From the NCBI GenBank assembly GCA_009904015.1, contig WYEQ01000035.1, positions 1 to 64,000 on the forward strand: a stretch of DNA of 64,000 bases. Reading direction: 5' to 3'. Both the position numbers and the translations under genes were made by a program. The notes beneath the pieces were generated by a model. It was not told the origin of the DNA, searched no databases, and worked only from the letters and a program-made list of their open reading frames with translations. Positions 1 through 9,086 of the stretch are shown one piece after another. The stretch's first letter is position 1; each line of letters begins with the position of its first letter. The DNA is from Desulfurococcales archaeon. Lineage in GTDB: Archaea; Thermoproteota; Thermoprotei_A; Sulfolobales; Fervidicoccaceae.

Positions 1-913
1 CCTTCTCCAATGCAATTCTTATTGGGGCCATCCCTCTTCTCTTGGGATAGATATCGAATCTTCCCTGGAGATGAATGTTGATTAATGGGTTGGGGACAAT
101 GCTTACTCCAGCCTGAGCAGCTAGGCCGAATATCCTGTTTCTATAGACAGGGTCCCAGCTATGACTAGCTGTAACGTGTCCAGCCGCGACTCTACCATGA
201 TACTTTCTTCTAAACGTCTCTCTAACCACTACCTCGAAGTTTCTGCTCCAAGGATCATCCGTTTCATCAACATGACCATCTATGTCTTTGTTGTACTTCT
301 GGGCCAGGTCAAAGGCTATCTCAACGCTTCTAGCTCCATCAAACCTTGTGTATTCGTTGTGAGGAATCATGCCAACGTTATCGGCTCCAAGTTCTAGTGC
401 TTTCTCTAGGAGCTCGGCGTTCTCTGGTTCTGTCAGTATACCGTCCTGTGGAAAAGCGGTTACCTGTATATTAATTATGTCTTTGAATAGCTCTTTAGCT
501 TTAACTAGTCCTTTAACTGTTGTGAGAGTCTTCTCTGTTGTATCAGCGTGTGTTCTGAGCCATAATGTTCCATAAACAGCCATCCACTTAACTGCCCTCT
601 CTACTCTTGATAGCATTTCATCGATGGTCAGCTTCTTCTTTCTCTCGGCCCATATAGCTATGCCTTCCCACAATGTTCCTGACTCATTGAACCTCGGGTC
701 ACCAAGGGTTAGTACGCTATCAAGGTGGAAATGCATGTTAAAAAACGGCGGGATAACAAGGAATCCTCTGGCATCTATCTCTGTTTTTCCATGATAGTTG
801 CTTTCCTCCGTGATTTTAGCAATTTTGTCGTTTTCGACGACGATGGTGTATAGCTTATCCTTCGGTTTGCCTCTAATCCTAGCGTTTTTTATTACGAGGT
901 CATACTCTACCAT
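1..913 (-). CDS. codA: Cytosine deaminase-like amidohydrolase (3' end beyond window)
   Basis: This amidohydrolase probably deaminates cytosine to uracil in the cytosol. About 304 codons are present, read leftward from an ATG at 913 with an AGGTG ribosome site just upstream. The C-terminus lies outside the window. An H-F-H metal motif sits at residues 61-63 in the context PPFFNMHFHLDS. Further on come RTHADT, DGHVDETDD, AGHVTASHSW and NPLINIHLQGRFD, which follow the same order as in bacterial CodA. The NCS1 permease directly upstream on the same strand supports a nucleobase substrate. The final catalytic Asp region is not visible, so another N-heterocycle amidohydrolase activity cannot be excluded. 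Confidence 0.82.
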   Translation of the reverse strand, partial: MVEYDLVIKNARIRGKPKDKLYTIVVENDKIAKITEESNYHGKTEIDARGFLVIPPFFNMHFHLDSVLTLGDPRFNESGTLWEGIAIWAERKKKLTIDEMLSRVERAVKWMAVYGTLWLRTHADTTEKTLTTVKGLVKAKELFKDIINIQVTAFPQDGILTEPENAELLEKALELGADNVGMIPHNEYTRFDGARSVEIAFDLAQKYNKDIDGHVDETDDPWSRNFEVVVRETFRRKYHGRVAAGHVTASHSWDPVYRNRIFGLAAQAGVSIVPNPLINIHLQGRFDIYPKRRGMAPIRIALEK

Positions 914-1001
914 CTTGTACACCTATTATTATTATTAAGACGAGGAAATATTTAATGTTAATCATCTATAATTAAATAATGAGATGAAAAAAGAAAAAAG
1001 A

Positions 1002-2453
1002 TTAGATTTTGGCGTATTTTTTCATTGCGTAGCTAAGCACTAGATATATGATGGCGCTTAGGAAGAAGCCGTAGTACCATGTTAACTCAATGCCGGGCAC
1101 CGGTATTCCATAATAGTATTGCATATTTCCTTGAGCTGCAGCTATAACGTACTCTATCAAAATACCAAGCACTAGGCTCATAACGCCTATCCAGTTGATG
1201 CCTCCCGAGTACCAGTACTTTGATTTCGGCGAGAACTCGTAGAGGTCTTTCAAATCGTACTGTCTCTTCCTAATTACCCAGTAATCCATCACCATTATGC
1301 CGGCTATTGGTCCAAGCCACATCGAATAGTACCAGTTGAAGTTCAGTAGTGTATAAGCTACATCCAGTGACTTCTTCCAGTTATATATGCTGTAGGGGCC
1401 GATAACAATCCATGCAAGAATAGTAGCTATCGTTACAGCCATCTCCCATCTAACCCTTGCTATCCTGATAACAGCGTTGGTCGCGGCGGGAACATCGCCA
1501 GTCACGTTTGTGCTTCCAGTAGCTAGAGTCGCGAAGAGTAAACCGAAGAAGGCTACAGCCGCGCTGGGGGTGTACTTAGCAATGATGTCTATTGGGCTGT
1601 GTATACCGCCGGTTAATGATGTTGCTATAAAGCCTAAAACTGTACCAATCACTTGCGGAACTATTAATCCTAGTATATGAGCTACAGGCAGCGAGCTAAC
1701 AGATTTGTTAAATCTCGTCAAATCGCTCACGTTCAAAGCTATTGTTGACCACCAAGCTGTCTGCACTGCTATCATTAGGAAGAAGTTGCTACTGGTCCAT
1801 CCAACCCCTCCCTCGGTCCACCCAGGAACGTGTCCAGGCAAGCCGGGCAGTCTCGCGAGATAGATGGTGAACCACGCGAAGAATATCATTAGTAAAGGTC
1901 CTGCAACTGTGTCAAGATACTTAATACCCTTTATCCTCTTGTACCCGAATGCCCAGACGAAAGCTAAGTAGACAATGAAAGTAATCGGCGTGTACCTTAG
2001 GCCGTGCTCAACAACCCAATCCGCCGGCTTACCAGCTATTATCAAGACCATCTCGGTTATGGCCCATGCAGCTATGTACCCATCAATGCCGTACCAGAAG
2101 ATGCTTACTATTGCTCTTATGACTAGTGGTAAAATGGAGCCTTTGTGCCCAAATGCTGGTCTCAGCTGGACGGGGAACGGTATTCCGTACTTTACGCCAG
2201 GTATACCGTTAAAGTACATTATCAACGCCACTACCGCATTCCCGATGAACGCTGCAACTACTGTCTCAGCTAGGTTGAGGCCGAGGATCTGGCTCAGCCA
2301 TCCAAGGAAGAAGATTGATGTCGTGATGGCCATAGACAGTATCATTAAGGTGTAGGATAAAGTGCCCGTTGTTCTCTCCTCCGGCTTAGATGGCCATAAG
2401 TCTTTGTGGTCCTTTATGGTGAGGCCTTCCAGCTCTTTTGGGAGTTCCGACAA
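1002..2453 (-). CDS. NCS1-family nucleobase permease
   Basis: This is an integral membrane transporter of the NCS1 family (cytosine, purine, uracil, allantoin, thiamine), 483 residues and about 12 hydrophobic segments, the usual size and topology. After a hydrophilic N-terminal tail, conserved-looking blocks include GIPGVKYGIPFPVQLRPAFG and GSTNVTGDVPAATNAV. The start is a TTG at 2453 with a GGTGA site 7 bases upstream. It is followed by the cytosine deaminase on the same strand, so cytosine uptake coupled to deamination is the simplest reading. The exact substrate cannot be told from sequence and uracil or another base remains possible. Confidence 0.85.
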   Translation of the reverse strand: MSELPKELEGLTIKDHKDLWPSKPEERTTGTLSYTLMILSMAITTSIFFLGWLSQILGLNLAETVVAAFIGNAVVALIMYFNGIPGVKYGIPFPVQLRPAFGHKGSILPLVIRAIVSIFWYGIDGYIAAWAITEMVLIIAGKPADWVVEHGLRYTPITFIVYLAFVWAFGYKRIKGIKYLDTVAGPLLMIFFAWFTIYLARLPGLPGHVPGWTEGGVGWTSSNFFLMIAVQTAWWSTIALNVSDLTRFNKSVSSLPVAHILGLIVPQVIGTVLGFIATSLTGGIHSPIDIIAKYTPSAAVAFFGLLFATLATGSTNVTGDVPAATNAVIRIARVRWEMAVTIATILAWIVIGPYSIYNWKKSLDVAYTLLNFNWYYSMWLGPIAGIMVMDYWVIRKRQYDLKDLYEFSPKSKYWYSGGINWIGVMSLVLGILIEYVIAAAQGNMQYYYGIPVPGIELTWYYGFFLSAIIYLVLSYAMKKYAKI

Positions 2454-2539
2454 GATATTTCACCATTTTTATTTATAATTATTATATGATGATATTAAAT
2501 AAAAACATTTTGTTTGCTTATAGCTTCCTTCGCTTATTT

Positions 2540-2966
2540 ATGGTTACAGGCTTGGTTGAGAATCTGAGGAAGCTCCCAAAAGAACACAGAGTTGGATTAA
2601 CTATTCTAAGCTACAGGAGACTGGAGCATTGGATTGACTGGCAGTGCGGAAAGCAGAGGGGTACCCATAATCACCGTTAAACCCAGAGGCACATCATCAA
2701 CGTGCTCAATATGTGGCTCAAAGCTTATTGAGAACATCTATAGAAGATTGAGGTGTCCTAGATGCGGGTTCGAAGCCGATAGAGATACAGTAGCAGCATT
2801 AAACATTGAGAAGAGAGCACTTGAAAAAATGGGGGGATCCCTGACCACCCCGACTGCCCCGCAGATGACAGATGTAGACCCAAACAGATGAGAGGAACCA
2901 ATGAAACCCCTAAAGGGAACCCTCGCCCTTCAGGGCGGGGAGGAGGTCAGCTCCAGAAAACATTGA
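2540..2966 (+). pseudogene. Decayed tnpB (IS200/IS605 OrfB) C-terminal relic
   Basis: This is the last third of a TnpB RNA-guided nuclease. The first part reads VENLRKLPKEHR and YRRLEHWIDWQ. The reading frame shifts near 2640-2650 and continues as RGVPIITVKPRGTSSTC, then the C-terminal zinc ribbon (CSICG ... CPRCG) and GFEADRDTVAALNIEKRAL. A TGA at 2889-2891 interrupts the expected NPNRCGEP stretch, and the homologous frame then runs on to a TGA at 2964-2966. The N-terminal two thirds, including the catalytic region, are missing and no tnpA is nearby. The copy is therefore dead: truncated, frameshifted and nonsense-mutated. Confidence 0.85.
2917..2950 (+). mobile_element. IS200/IS605-type right-end hairpin
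   Basis: A perfect 5-bp stem with a 4-base loop (CGCCC-TTCA-GGGCG, 2924-2937) is followed by GGGAGGAGGTCAG. It lies within the 3' coding end of the tnpB relic. This arrangement is typical of IS605-group right ends and of the guide-RNA scaffold made from them. A closely similar copy lies at 33516-33552 on the other strand. Confidence 0.7.
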
Positions 2967-2997
2967 TGATTATGTATTGTTATTAGAAACCAGGTAG

Positions 2998-3071
2998 TGG
3001 GGCCGCGGGGATTTGAACCCCGGACCACGAGGGCCCAAGCCTCGCATCCTACCAAGCTAGACGACGGCCCC
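2998..3071 (-). tRNA. tRNA-Pro (anticodon TGG)
   Basis: A full cloverleaf is readable on the minus strand. The acceptor GGGGCCG pairs with CGGCCCC. The anticodon stem is CGAGG/CCTCG with loop CTTGGGC, giving anticodon TGG. The T arm is CGGGG-TTCAAAT-CCCCG. The discriminator is A. No intron is seen and CCA is not encoded. Confidence 0.95.
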
Positions 3072-3192
3072 TTTGAGATACACTCCAAAATATTTTCTAT
3101 TTTGTTTATTTTTTGAGGGAGTTTTATTTATTTTAACTTTTTTCTTTCTGAGTTTTAGTGTACATAAATGATGATGGAGATGCCGTAAAGTC

Positions 3193-4053
3193 ATGAACAA
3201 TGCTTTAAAGGGGATACTGATTCTTTTTGCCATTACTTTTCTATGGGGAACAAGCTTCCCAGTTATAAAGATCGTTGTGTATGACCAGTCACCATTTATT
3301 TATACTGGTTTCAGAGCGTTGTTCAGCTCAACCGTGCTTGTTCCTATTTTGATTTTCGATTTCGCCAAGAATGGCTTGGATAAAAACAGTATCAAAGCAG
3401 GCATTCTCACAGGGATAATGTATTCCCTCGGCATTTTCTTTCAGGGATGGGGCACACAATACACTAGTGCTAGTAACAGCGCGTTTCTCACTAGTACAAG
3501 CGTTATAATAGTTATAGTTATAGAGACTCTCCTAAAAAAGAAGTTCAGCAAAGAAGTCGCAATGGCGGGTCTGGGGGCTGTCATAGGCGTTTATCTTCTT
3601 ACGGATACTAGTGGGGATTTAACTACCGGAGATTTACTCGTTCTTGTCTCAGCGCTTTTTTGGTCACTGCAAATACTATTTATATCTTACCTCAAGTTTG
3701 ATAACTACAACCAGTTTGTTTCTGTTATGTTGCTTTTTCCGCTGGTTTTTCTGTTGAGTCTGCTTAGAAAAGACTATTCGGCGAGCCTAGCTCTCAGTAG
3801 TGTAATATGGCTTGCGTATCTCGGCATAGTTGTTGGGGTACTATCCTCTTATGGACAGGTTGTCGGTCAAAGGAAGGTTTCAGCTTCTATCTCAGCTATT
3901 ATCTATCAAATGGAGCCGTTATTCGCTTATATTCTCTCCTACTTGTTCCTGGGAGAAAGTTACTCTTTAAAAAAAGGTCTTGGAGCAATCATTATTTTCA
4001 TGTCTTGCCTCTACGCATCATATTATAAGGTTAAGAAGGAAAATCAGGTATAG
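3193..4053 (+). CDS. DMT-superfamily (EamA) transporter
   Basis: This is a ten-helix membrane transporter of the drug/metabolite family, 286 residues, with two EamA repeats. The first repeat begins with FLWGTSFPVIK and the second with LLVLVSALFWSLQILF, both recognisable family features. The ATG start has a TGGAGA stretch about 12 bases upstream. Its 3' end overlaps the convergent tldE gene by about 23 bp. Family members export amino acids, amines or sugars, and the substrate here cannot be inferred. It appears to be a single-gene unit. Confidence 0.85.
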   Translation: MNNALKGILILFAITFLWGTSFPVIKIVVYDQSPFIYTGFRALFSSTVLVPILIFDFAKNGLDKNSIKAGILTGIMYSLGIFFQGWGTQYTSASNSAFLTSTSVIIVIVIETLLKKKFSKEVAMAGLGAVIGVYLLTDTSGDLTTGDLLVLVSALFWSLQILFISYLKFDNYNQFVSVMLLFPLVFLLSLLRKDYSASLALSSVIWLAYLGIVVGVLSSYGQVVGQRKVSASISAIIYQMEPLFAYILSYLFLGESYSLKKGLGAIIIFMSCLYASYYKVKKENQV

Positions 4054-5365
4054 TTACTCTGACATTGTCGATAACTACGTAGGGTAGAATGAATGGGTTT
4101 TCTACCTCCCACCATTTTATCTTGTATCTCTCCTTGCCTATGGTCCTTATGTTTCTGAGTAGCTGGGGGTAGCTCGACGATATTCTAGCTTTTCTAAGTA
4201 GCCCCTTGAACTCCCCGTTTTCAATGAGTATAATGGCGTCCCTCGCGACTGTGCTGAACTCCCCGGTCGTGTAATTCTGGAAACGTGTGTACCAATTATT
4301 GTTTAGAAGAACTCCTTTTTTAGTATCCTTTATCATTTCCTCCAGGCTTGCGTCACCCTCTTTTATCTCGAGGTTCCATGGAGTTGGCTCTATCCAGCCT
4401 GCATTGCCGGTGCTCCTTGCTCCAAATAACCTTGCTGTAGCTGTATTGTGAAGAATGTTCTTTAAAACCCCCTTCTCTATTATAGGCTTGTTATAAGTGC
4501 TTACTCCTTCAGCATCAAATGGCGTGTTGAAAGGCAGCTCTATGTTTCTTGGATCGTCATAGAGGCTTAGTTCATTTGTTGTGATTTCTTTTTCTAGGTC
4601 GCTTGGCTTCAAGAAGCTAAGACCATTTTGTATAGCGAAGGCACTGGACATGTAGGCTAGGAGGCTGAATAAGTTGCCGGCCACCATTGGTGATAGTATC
4701 GCAGTATATTCTCCTTCTTCTGGCTTTAAGTATGGTAGCTTTAGACTAGCATAGAACTCGGCGTTATCAAGTGTTTTTTCAACTAGGCCTTCATCGTAAA
4801 ATGTGGACGAGAATGCCCACTGACCGCTTCTTTCTCCGCGAAAGATTCTGAAGTAACCGTTAAAGAACGTGTTTGCGTGTTTTCCAGTAAAGCCTGTGCT
4901 TGTTCTCAGCATTATTTCTCTCTTCCCAAGTGAAATCATGCCTGCAATTTCTGTTTCGTTTCTCGTTCTTGACGAGACTAGTTCCATTAGCTTGCCTAAG
5001 TTGCTTTGGGCATCAATTACTTTTTTATCCAGCGAGGGCAGAGCATCGTGTGTTTTTGTTGAGGGAAACTCAGGTAATAGCTCTGTTTCCCTTATTTTTT
5101 CCAGTTTCTTTAAGCTGTTCTCTATGAATACGTCTAGGTCCTCCTCGTTGGGGTTCCTCAGACCCGCCACAAATGCCTTCTTATCTTTTATAAGGTACAA
5201 TCCTAACTCGTACATATTCCATGATTGAGTAACACTTGGCTGCGAGTTTGCGTATTTAATCATTGTTTCATCAATTAAGGTTAGCAGCAGCGCGTAGGCA
5301 TTTACTCTTGACTCCAGCTTATTTGATATTTTATCAAGCATATCCTCGAAGTAACTGCTCTTCAT
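4031..5365 (-). CDS. tldE: TldE/PmbA-type subunit of TldD-TldE protease
   Basis: This 444-residue protein belongs to the PmbA/TldD family and lacks the HExxxH zinc motif of its neighbour, as expected for the TldE partner. Family features include the central region TFFNGYFRIFRGERSGQW, the SPMVAGNLFSLLAY block and a C-terminal TIPDF segment. It overlaps tldD by 4 bases (ATGA), so the two are translationally coupled. In studied bacteria TldD and TldE form a metalloprotease heterodimer that degrades unfolded peptides and matures small modified peptides. The archaeal role is unknown, and I see no RiPP precursor or maturation gene adjacent. Confidence 0.85.
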   Translation of the reverse strand: MKSSYFEDMLDKISNKLESRVNAYALLLTLIDETMIKYANSQPSVTQSWNMYELGLYLIKDKKAFVAGLRNPNEEDLDVFIENSLKKLEKIRETELLPEFPSTKTHDALPSLDKKVIDAQSNLGKLMELVSSRTRNETEIAGMISLGKREIMLRTSTGFTGKHANTFFNGYFRIFRGERSGQWAFSSTFYDEGLVEKTLDNAEFYASLKLPYLKPEEGEYTAILSPMVAGNLFSLLAYMSSAFAIQNGLSFLKPSDLEKEITTNELSLYDDPRNIELPFNTPFDAEGVSTYNKPIIEKGVLKNILHNTATARLFGARSTGNAGWIEPTPWNLEIKEGDASLEEMIKDTKKGVLLNNNWYTRFQNYTTGEFSTVARDAIILIENGEFKGLLRKARISSSYPQLLRNIRTIGKERYKIKWWEVENPFILPYVVIDNVRVTIPDFPS

Positions 5366-6801
5366 AATATTCTCACCTTTCTAATTCTTATTGGTGGTCC
5401 ACCGAACCACACGGGCACACCTTGGGAAGGCTCGCCCTTCCCGCACGTGCCAGCGTGAAAAACCAGGTTTTTTCCAACAGCATCGATGCTACTATATATC
5501 TCTCCGGTCGTAGCCTCGAGCACCGGGTTCTTTACCAAATCCTTTATTTCTCCATTCTCTATTAAGTAAGCCTCAAGGCCAACGTACCTGTTACCCCATC
5601 TTTCATCATCAATGTTCCACTCCATGTAGCTCTTCATGTAGATTCCATAATCGATATCCTTTATTAGCTCATCCAAGCTATGATCCCTTGGCTCAATGTA
5701 AGTGTTCGACATCCTAATTATTGGTTCGCTAAATGCATCCATAGCTCTCGCTGACCCATTGCTTCCCTTACCAAACAAGTATCCCGTGTATCTGTTGTGG
5801 AGATACTCGTTGATGACCCCATTTTTGTATAAGTACTTCTTCCTAGCTGGAACAGCTTCATCATCATACAGGAAAAACCCATTGCTTCCAGGTATCGTTG
5901 GATCATCCACGACGCTTACGATTTCAGACCCGATCCTTGTTCCAATAGAGGTTGGTTTAATGAAGCTTTTGCCTGCTTGCGCAGCTTCTCTGCCGAGAAT
6001 TCTGTCCGCTTCTGATGGGTGTCCGCTTGACTCATGTGCTAGTAGCCCGACTATTTCGTCTCCAAGCACTACATCCATTCTCCCTTTTGGAGATGGTTTA
6101 GCTTTCCTAAGTATCTTATCCAATACGTACACATCTTCGTACTGTCTGCCCTTAGCCACGAATTCCTCAGCTAGCTCAGAGCCTCCGCTGGCAGCGTACT
6201 CGTACCACTTATTTATCGAGTTGCCATCGTTATACTCGACTAGATTGAAGAAATAAAACACCCTTGGAACATAGCTCTCCACGAATCCGCCGTCACTGTT
6301 AACTATTACCTTGTACTCCTTGCTCCAAGATAAATTCTGCATGTATACAGGTATTTTTGAGTGTATATCAGCACTTTTTATTTTATCCCATGAATCCATT
6401 AGTAAATTGATCATTTCCTCTGTTGATAGGTCATCGATTTTTTTCTTCTCAATCACGCTTACCTTTGCTCTACCTAGCTTTTCGTTAGAGAAGATAATTT
6501 GGTTCTTCATGTGGACGGATGCTTCCCTAGCTTGGGATACCGCTCTCTCCACGGCTTTTAGAACATCCTCTTTACTTAAGGAATAAGTAGAGGAAAAACC
6601 TAGAGCGCCCTTAAAAACAACTCGAATAGCTATGCCTCTACTAGATGCGAGTGTTGTTCCAATAATTGCATCGTTTCTTGCTATTACCCCCTGTCTTTCC
6701 AATAAGTGGAATCGCGCCTCGGCATATGATGCTCCTAGGCTTAAGGCTTTTTCTTCGGCTGAATAAAGAATATCTAATATATCTTCATTACCCAGGAACA
6801 T
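5362..6801 (-). CDS. tldD: TldD zinc metalloprotease subunit
   Basis: This is the catalytic subunit of the TldD-TldE protease, about 479 residues. The zinc motif HESSGH (HExxxH) lies near residue 256 in GLLAHESSGHPSEADRI. The C-terminal CGKGEPSQGVPVWFGGPP carries the cysteine that usually completes the metal site. I chose ATG 6801. A TTG at 6810 three codons upstream is possible, and a TATA-like stretch at 6829-6838 would place the transcript start close to it, giving a very short leader. It is coupled to tldE by an ATGA overlap. Confidence 0.88.
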   Translation of the reverse strand: MFLGNEDILDILYSAEEKALSLGASYAEARFHLLERQGVIARNDAIIGTTLASSRGIAIRVVFKGALGFSSTYSLSKEDVLKAVERAVSQAREASVHMKNQIIFSNEKLGRAKVSVIEKKKIDDLSTEEMINLLMDSWDKIKSADIHSKIPVYMQNLSWSKEYKVIVNSDGGFVESYVPRVFYFFNLVEYNDGNSINKWYEYAASGGSELAEEFVAKGRQYEDVYVLDKILRKAKPSPKGRMDVVLGDEIVGLLAHESSGHPSEADRILGREAAQAGKSFIKPTSIGTRIGSEIVSVVDDPTIPGSNGFFLYDDEAVPARKKYLYKNGVINEYLHNRYTGYLFGKGSNGSARAMDAFSEPIIRMSNTYIEPRDHSLDELIKDIDYGIYMKSYMEWNIDDERWGNRYVGLEAYLIENGEIKDLVKNPVLEATTGEIYSSIDAVGKNLVFHAGTCGKGEPSQGVPVWFGGPPIRIRKVRIL

Positions 6802-6828
6802 GCGAATCAACTCTCAATAGATGAAAAG

Positions 6829-6854
6829 ATTTTATACGCAAATAGTTTATAAAA
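6829..6854. promoter_or_regulatory. Divergent promoter region tldD / prf1
   Basis: Two TATA-like elements face away from each other in the 91-bp gap. GTATAAAATC (minus strand, 6829-6838) is about 28 bases before the tldD start. GTTTATAAAA (6845-6854) is about 40 bases before the release-factor ATG, which also has a GGGTGTGAT ribosome site. Called from sequence and spacing only. Confidence 0.5.
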
Positions 6855-6892
6855 TTCTCCATATTGACTGTTAATAGAGGGTGTGATTTTCG

Positions 6893-7999
6893 ATGAGCTT
6901 GGAGGAAAAGCTATTGGTGACAAAAGAGCAGCTAGCGCAGATTATAGCGGAACTCAAGAAATGGAATGCTCCAGCTACAGTATTGTTATCGTTGTACATA
7001 CCTCCCGGCAGACCTGTAAGCGATGTAATGAATCTGCTGAGAGAGGAGTACAGCATAACTGATAACATAAAATTGAAGAGAACGAAAACAGCTGTTCAAA
7101 CAGCTCTGGCTATGGCGATGGATAGAATATCGAATATCCAGAAAATCCCGAAGAACGGTTTGGTGTTGTTCTGCGGAGTTGACGTGGATACCGGAAAGGA
7201 TATCTGTATAATGTTCAGTCCACCGGAGCCTGTCCAGATATACTTTTATAGAACAGATAAGTGGTTCCACACAGAGCATCTAGAGGAAATGCTTAAGGAA
7301 AAAGAAGTGTATGGCTTGATAATTATTGAGAGAGATGAAGCAACTATAGGATTGCTTAGAGGTGGGCGAATAGAGGTTTTAGCGAACTTCATGAGCTATA
7401 TCCCCGGTAAGCACAGCAAGGGTGGGCAAAGCCAGAGGAGATACGATAGGATAATAGACCAAATGATAGAGGACTTCTACAAAGAAGTAGCTGAAAGAGC
7501 GAATGAGGCCTTTCTACCTCTACTGGAACAAGGAGTGCTAAAGGGAATTATAATTGGTGGTCCAGGTTTTAGTAAAAAAGACTTCTACTCTGGCGAGTAT
7601 CTCGACTTCAGGCTCCGAAAACTCGTTTTTCCACAACTAATAGATGTCTCGTATCAAGATGAGGCAGGCCTAAGAGAGCTTGTTCTCAAGGCAGAAGACT
7701 TGATAAAAGGCCACCAGTACATAGAAGCAGTCAAAGCGGTAGAAGAACTAAAGCTTCACATGGCAAAAGCAGACGGATTAGCTGTATTCGGCGAAGAAGT
7801 TTTCCTAGCAGCGGAAAGCGGAAACCTATCAGTCATAATCGTGAATGATGATTATCCGAGAATAGAGGAGGTCAAAAATATTGCTGAGAAAACAGGTGCG
7901 AAGATCGTGATAGTTCCATCATCTATGCCCGAGGGTTCATGGCTTAAAAGTGCTTTCGGAGGAATAGCTGGCTTACTGAGATACAGGCCTTTTCAATGA
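6893..7999 (+). CDS. prf1: Peptide chain release factor aRF1
   Basis: This is archaeal release factor 1, which recognises all three stop codons and triggers peptide release. At 368 residues it is slightly short of the usual 400-plus. The catalytic GGQ tripeptide is at 177-179 in PGKHSKGGQSQRRYDR. The N-terminal decoding loop, usually NIKS, reads NIKL at 58-61. C-terminal domain features (FGEEV, then an RIEEVKNIAEKTGAKIVIV stretch) are typical of the pelota-interacting domain. The ATG start has a GGGTGTGAT site. Whether NIKL is common in close relatives needs an alignment. Function is otherwise secure. Confidence 0.93.
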   Translation: MSLEEKLLVTKEQLAQIIAELKKWNAPATVLLSLYIPPGRPVSDVMNLLREEYSITDNIKLKRTKTAVQTALAMAMDRISNIQKIPKNGLVLFCGVDVDTGKDICIMFSPPEPVQIYFYRTDKWFHTEHLEEMLKEKEVYGLIIIERDEATIGLLRGGRIEVLANFMSYIPGKHSKGGQSQRRYDRIIDQMIEDFYKEVAERANEAFLPLLEQGVLKGIIIGGPGFSKKDFYSGEYLDFRLRKLVFPQLIDVSYQDEAGLRELVLKAEDLIKGHQYIEAVKAVEELKLHMAKADGLAVFGEEVFLAAESGNLSVIIVNDDYPRIEEVKNIAEKTGAKIVIVPSSMPEGSWLKSAFGGIAGLLRYRPFQ

Positions 8000-8036
8000 A
8001 AAGCTTTAGTAGCTAAAAAGCTCTAGAATAGTACTA

Positions 8037-9086
8037 TTAAGCTCTGCTCTTAATCCGGCTGTATTCAGCTGGTAAACTCCTCAATATGCTGGACGCCACC
8101 ATTATGTCTTTTATGTTTATTTTTTCTTTAGGTGTATGGGAAAGCTTAGAGTCCCCTGGACCGAATGATACGATATGCTCTGTTATTGGATAGAGAACAT
8201 TCATATCACTTGTGCCCATTTTCTTTATGTAGTTAACCTTCAACCCCTCCTTGATTATGCTTCTAGCCAAAGATTGCACGAGTATATCGCTTGGTTTAAC
8301 CTCTACGGGAGGCAAGTAAGATATTTTCTGGATGCTACAGTTAGTTGGTATCATGGATTTTAGCTTATCTAGCAACTCATTTGCTATTTTTTCTTCAGAG
8401 AATCTTATGTCATATAGGAGCTGGCCTTTCGATGGGACAACATTGGACATGCTCCTTGACACTATCTTCGTGGGTGTAACTAATACTTTGTCTTGCCCAA
8501 GCGTATCAGCGATTTTCTCCATTAGCAGAATAATGTTTGTTAGGTATTGGATAGGGTTTACCTGTGACGATGTTGCTGCGTGTTGATTTTGTCCTTTACA
8601 ATCGATACGCAAGAGAATACGTCCCCTGTAGCCAATACATATTTGGTTATTGCTTGGCTCACCTATTACAACATTGCTCAGTTTTTTCGTATTTTCTAAC
8701 AAGTAGCGGGCCCCCCGCGAGTCTGATTCCTCACCGACTAATCCATAAACTTTTATGCATGGATTACGCGATTCATACAGAGCATCTATCATCGCTAATA
8801 ACGGCCCTTTTGCATCAACGGCTCCTCTACCATAAACGAAATCATCGAGAATTTTAGGTTTGATGTATGGCTTCACAGTATCTATATGTGAAATATAATA
8901 AAAAACTTCGGAGTCGCATACTCCATCTTGTTCCAGGATAACATTGCCTACTTCATCTATCCTTGTTTTTAATCCAAGGGCACCGAACTTCTCTTTGATG
9001 TACTCAGCTACTTTTTGCTCCGTACCAGACATTGAGGGTATTTGAACTAATTCGAACAGAATTTTCTTCAGTAACTCTTTCTCCAT
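8037..9086 (-). CDS. lysK: [LysW]-lysine/[LysW]-ornithine hydrolase
   Basis: This M20-family zinc hydrolase releases lysine or ornithine from the LysW carrier, the last step of the carrier-protein lysine/arginine route. Metal-site motifs in order are SHIDTVKPY, GRGAVDAKGP and VGEESDSRGA, with GTSDMNVL near the end. The 349-residue length is normal. The ATG at 9086 gives the usual short lead before VQIPSMSGTE. This start lies 83 bases inside the end of lysJ, an unusually long overlap. It is last in lysW-lysJ-lysK. Confidence 0.9.
   Translation of the reverse strand: MEKELLKKILFELVQIPSMSGTEQKVAEYIKEKFGALGLKTRIDEVGNVILEQDGVCDSEVFYYISHIDTVKPYIKPKILDDFVYGRGAVDAKGPLLAMIDALYESRNPCIKVYGLVGEESDSRGARYLLENTKKLSNVVIGEPSNNQICIGYRGRILLRIDCKGQNQHAATSSQVNPIQYLTNIILLMEKIADTLGQDKVLVTPTKIVSRSMSNVVPSKGQLLYDIRFSEEKIANELLDKLKSMIPTNCSIQKISYLPPVEVKPSDILVQSLARSIIKEGLKVNYIKKMGTSDMNVLYPITEHIVSFGPGDSKLSHTPKEKINIKDIMVASSILRSLPAEYSRIKSRA

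Noticed and set aside
3160-3220. ATGATGA and a later CTGA resembling box C/D guide RNA elements
   Set aside because: The second element lies inside the DMT transporter coding region, no internal C'/D' pair is visible and the stem is absent.
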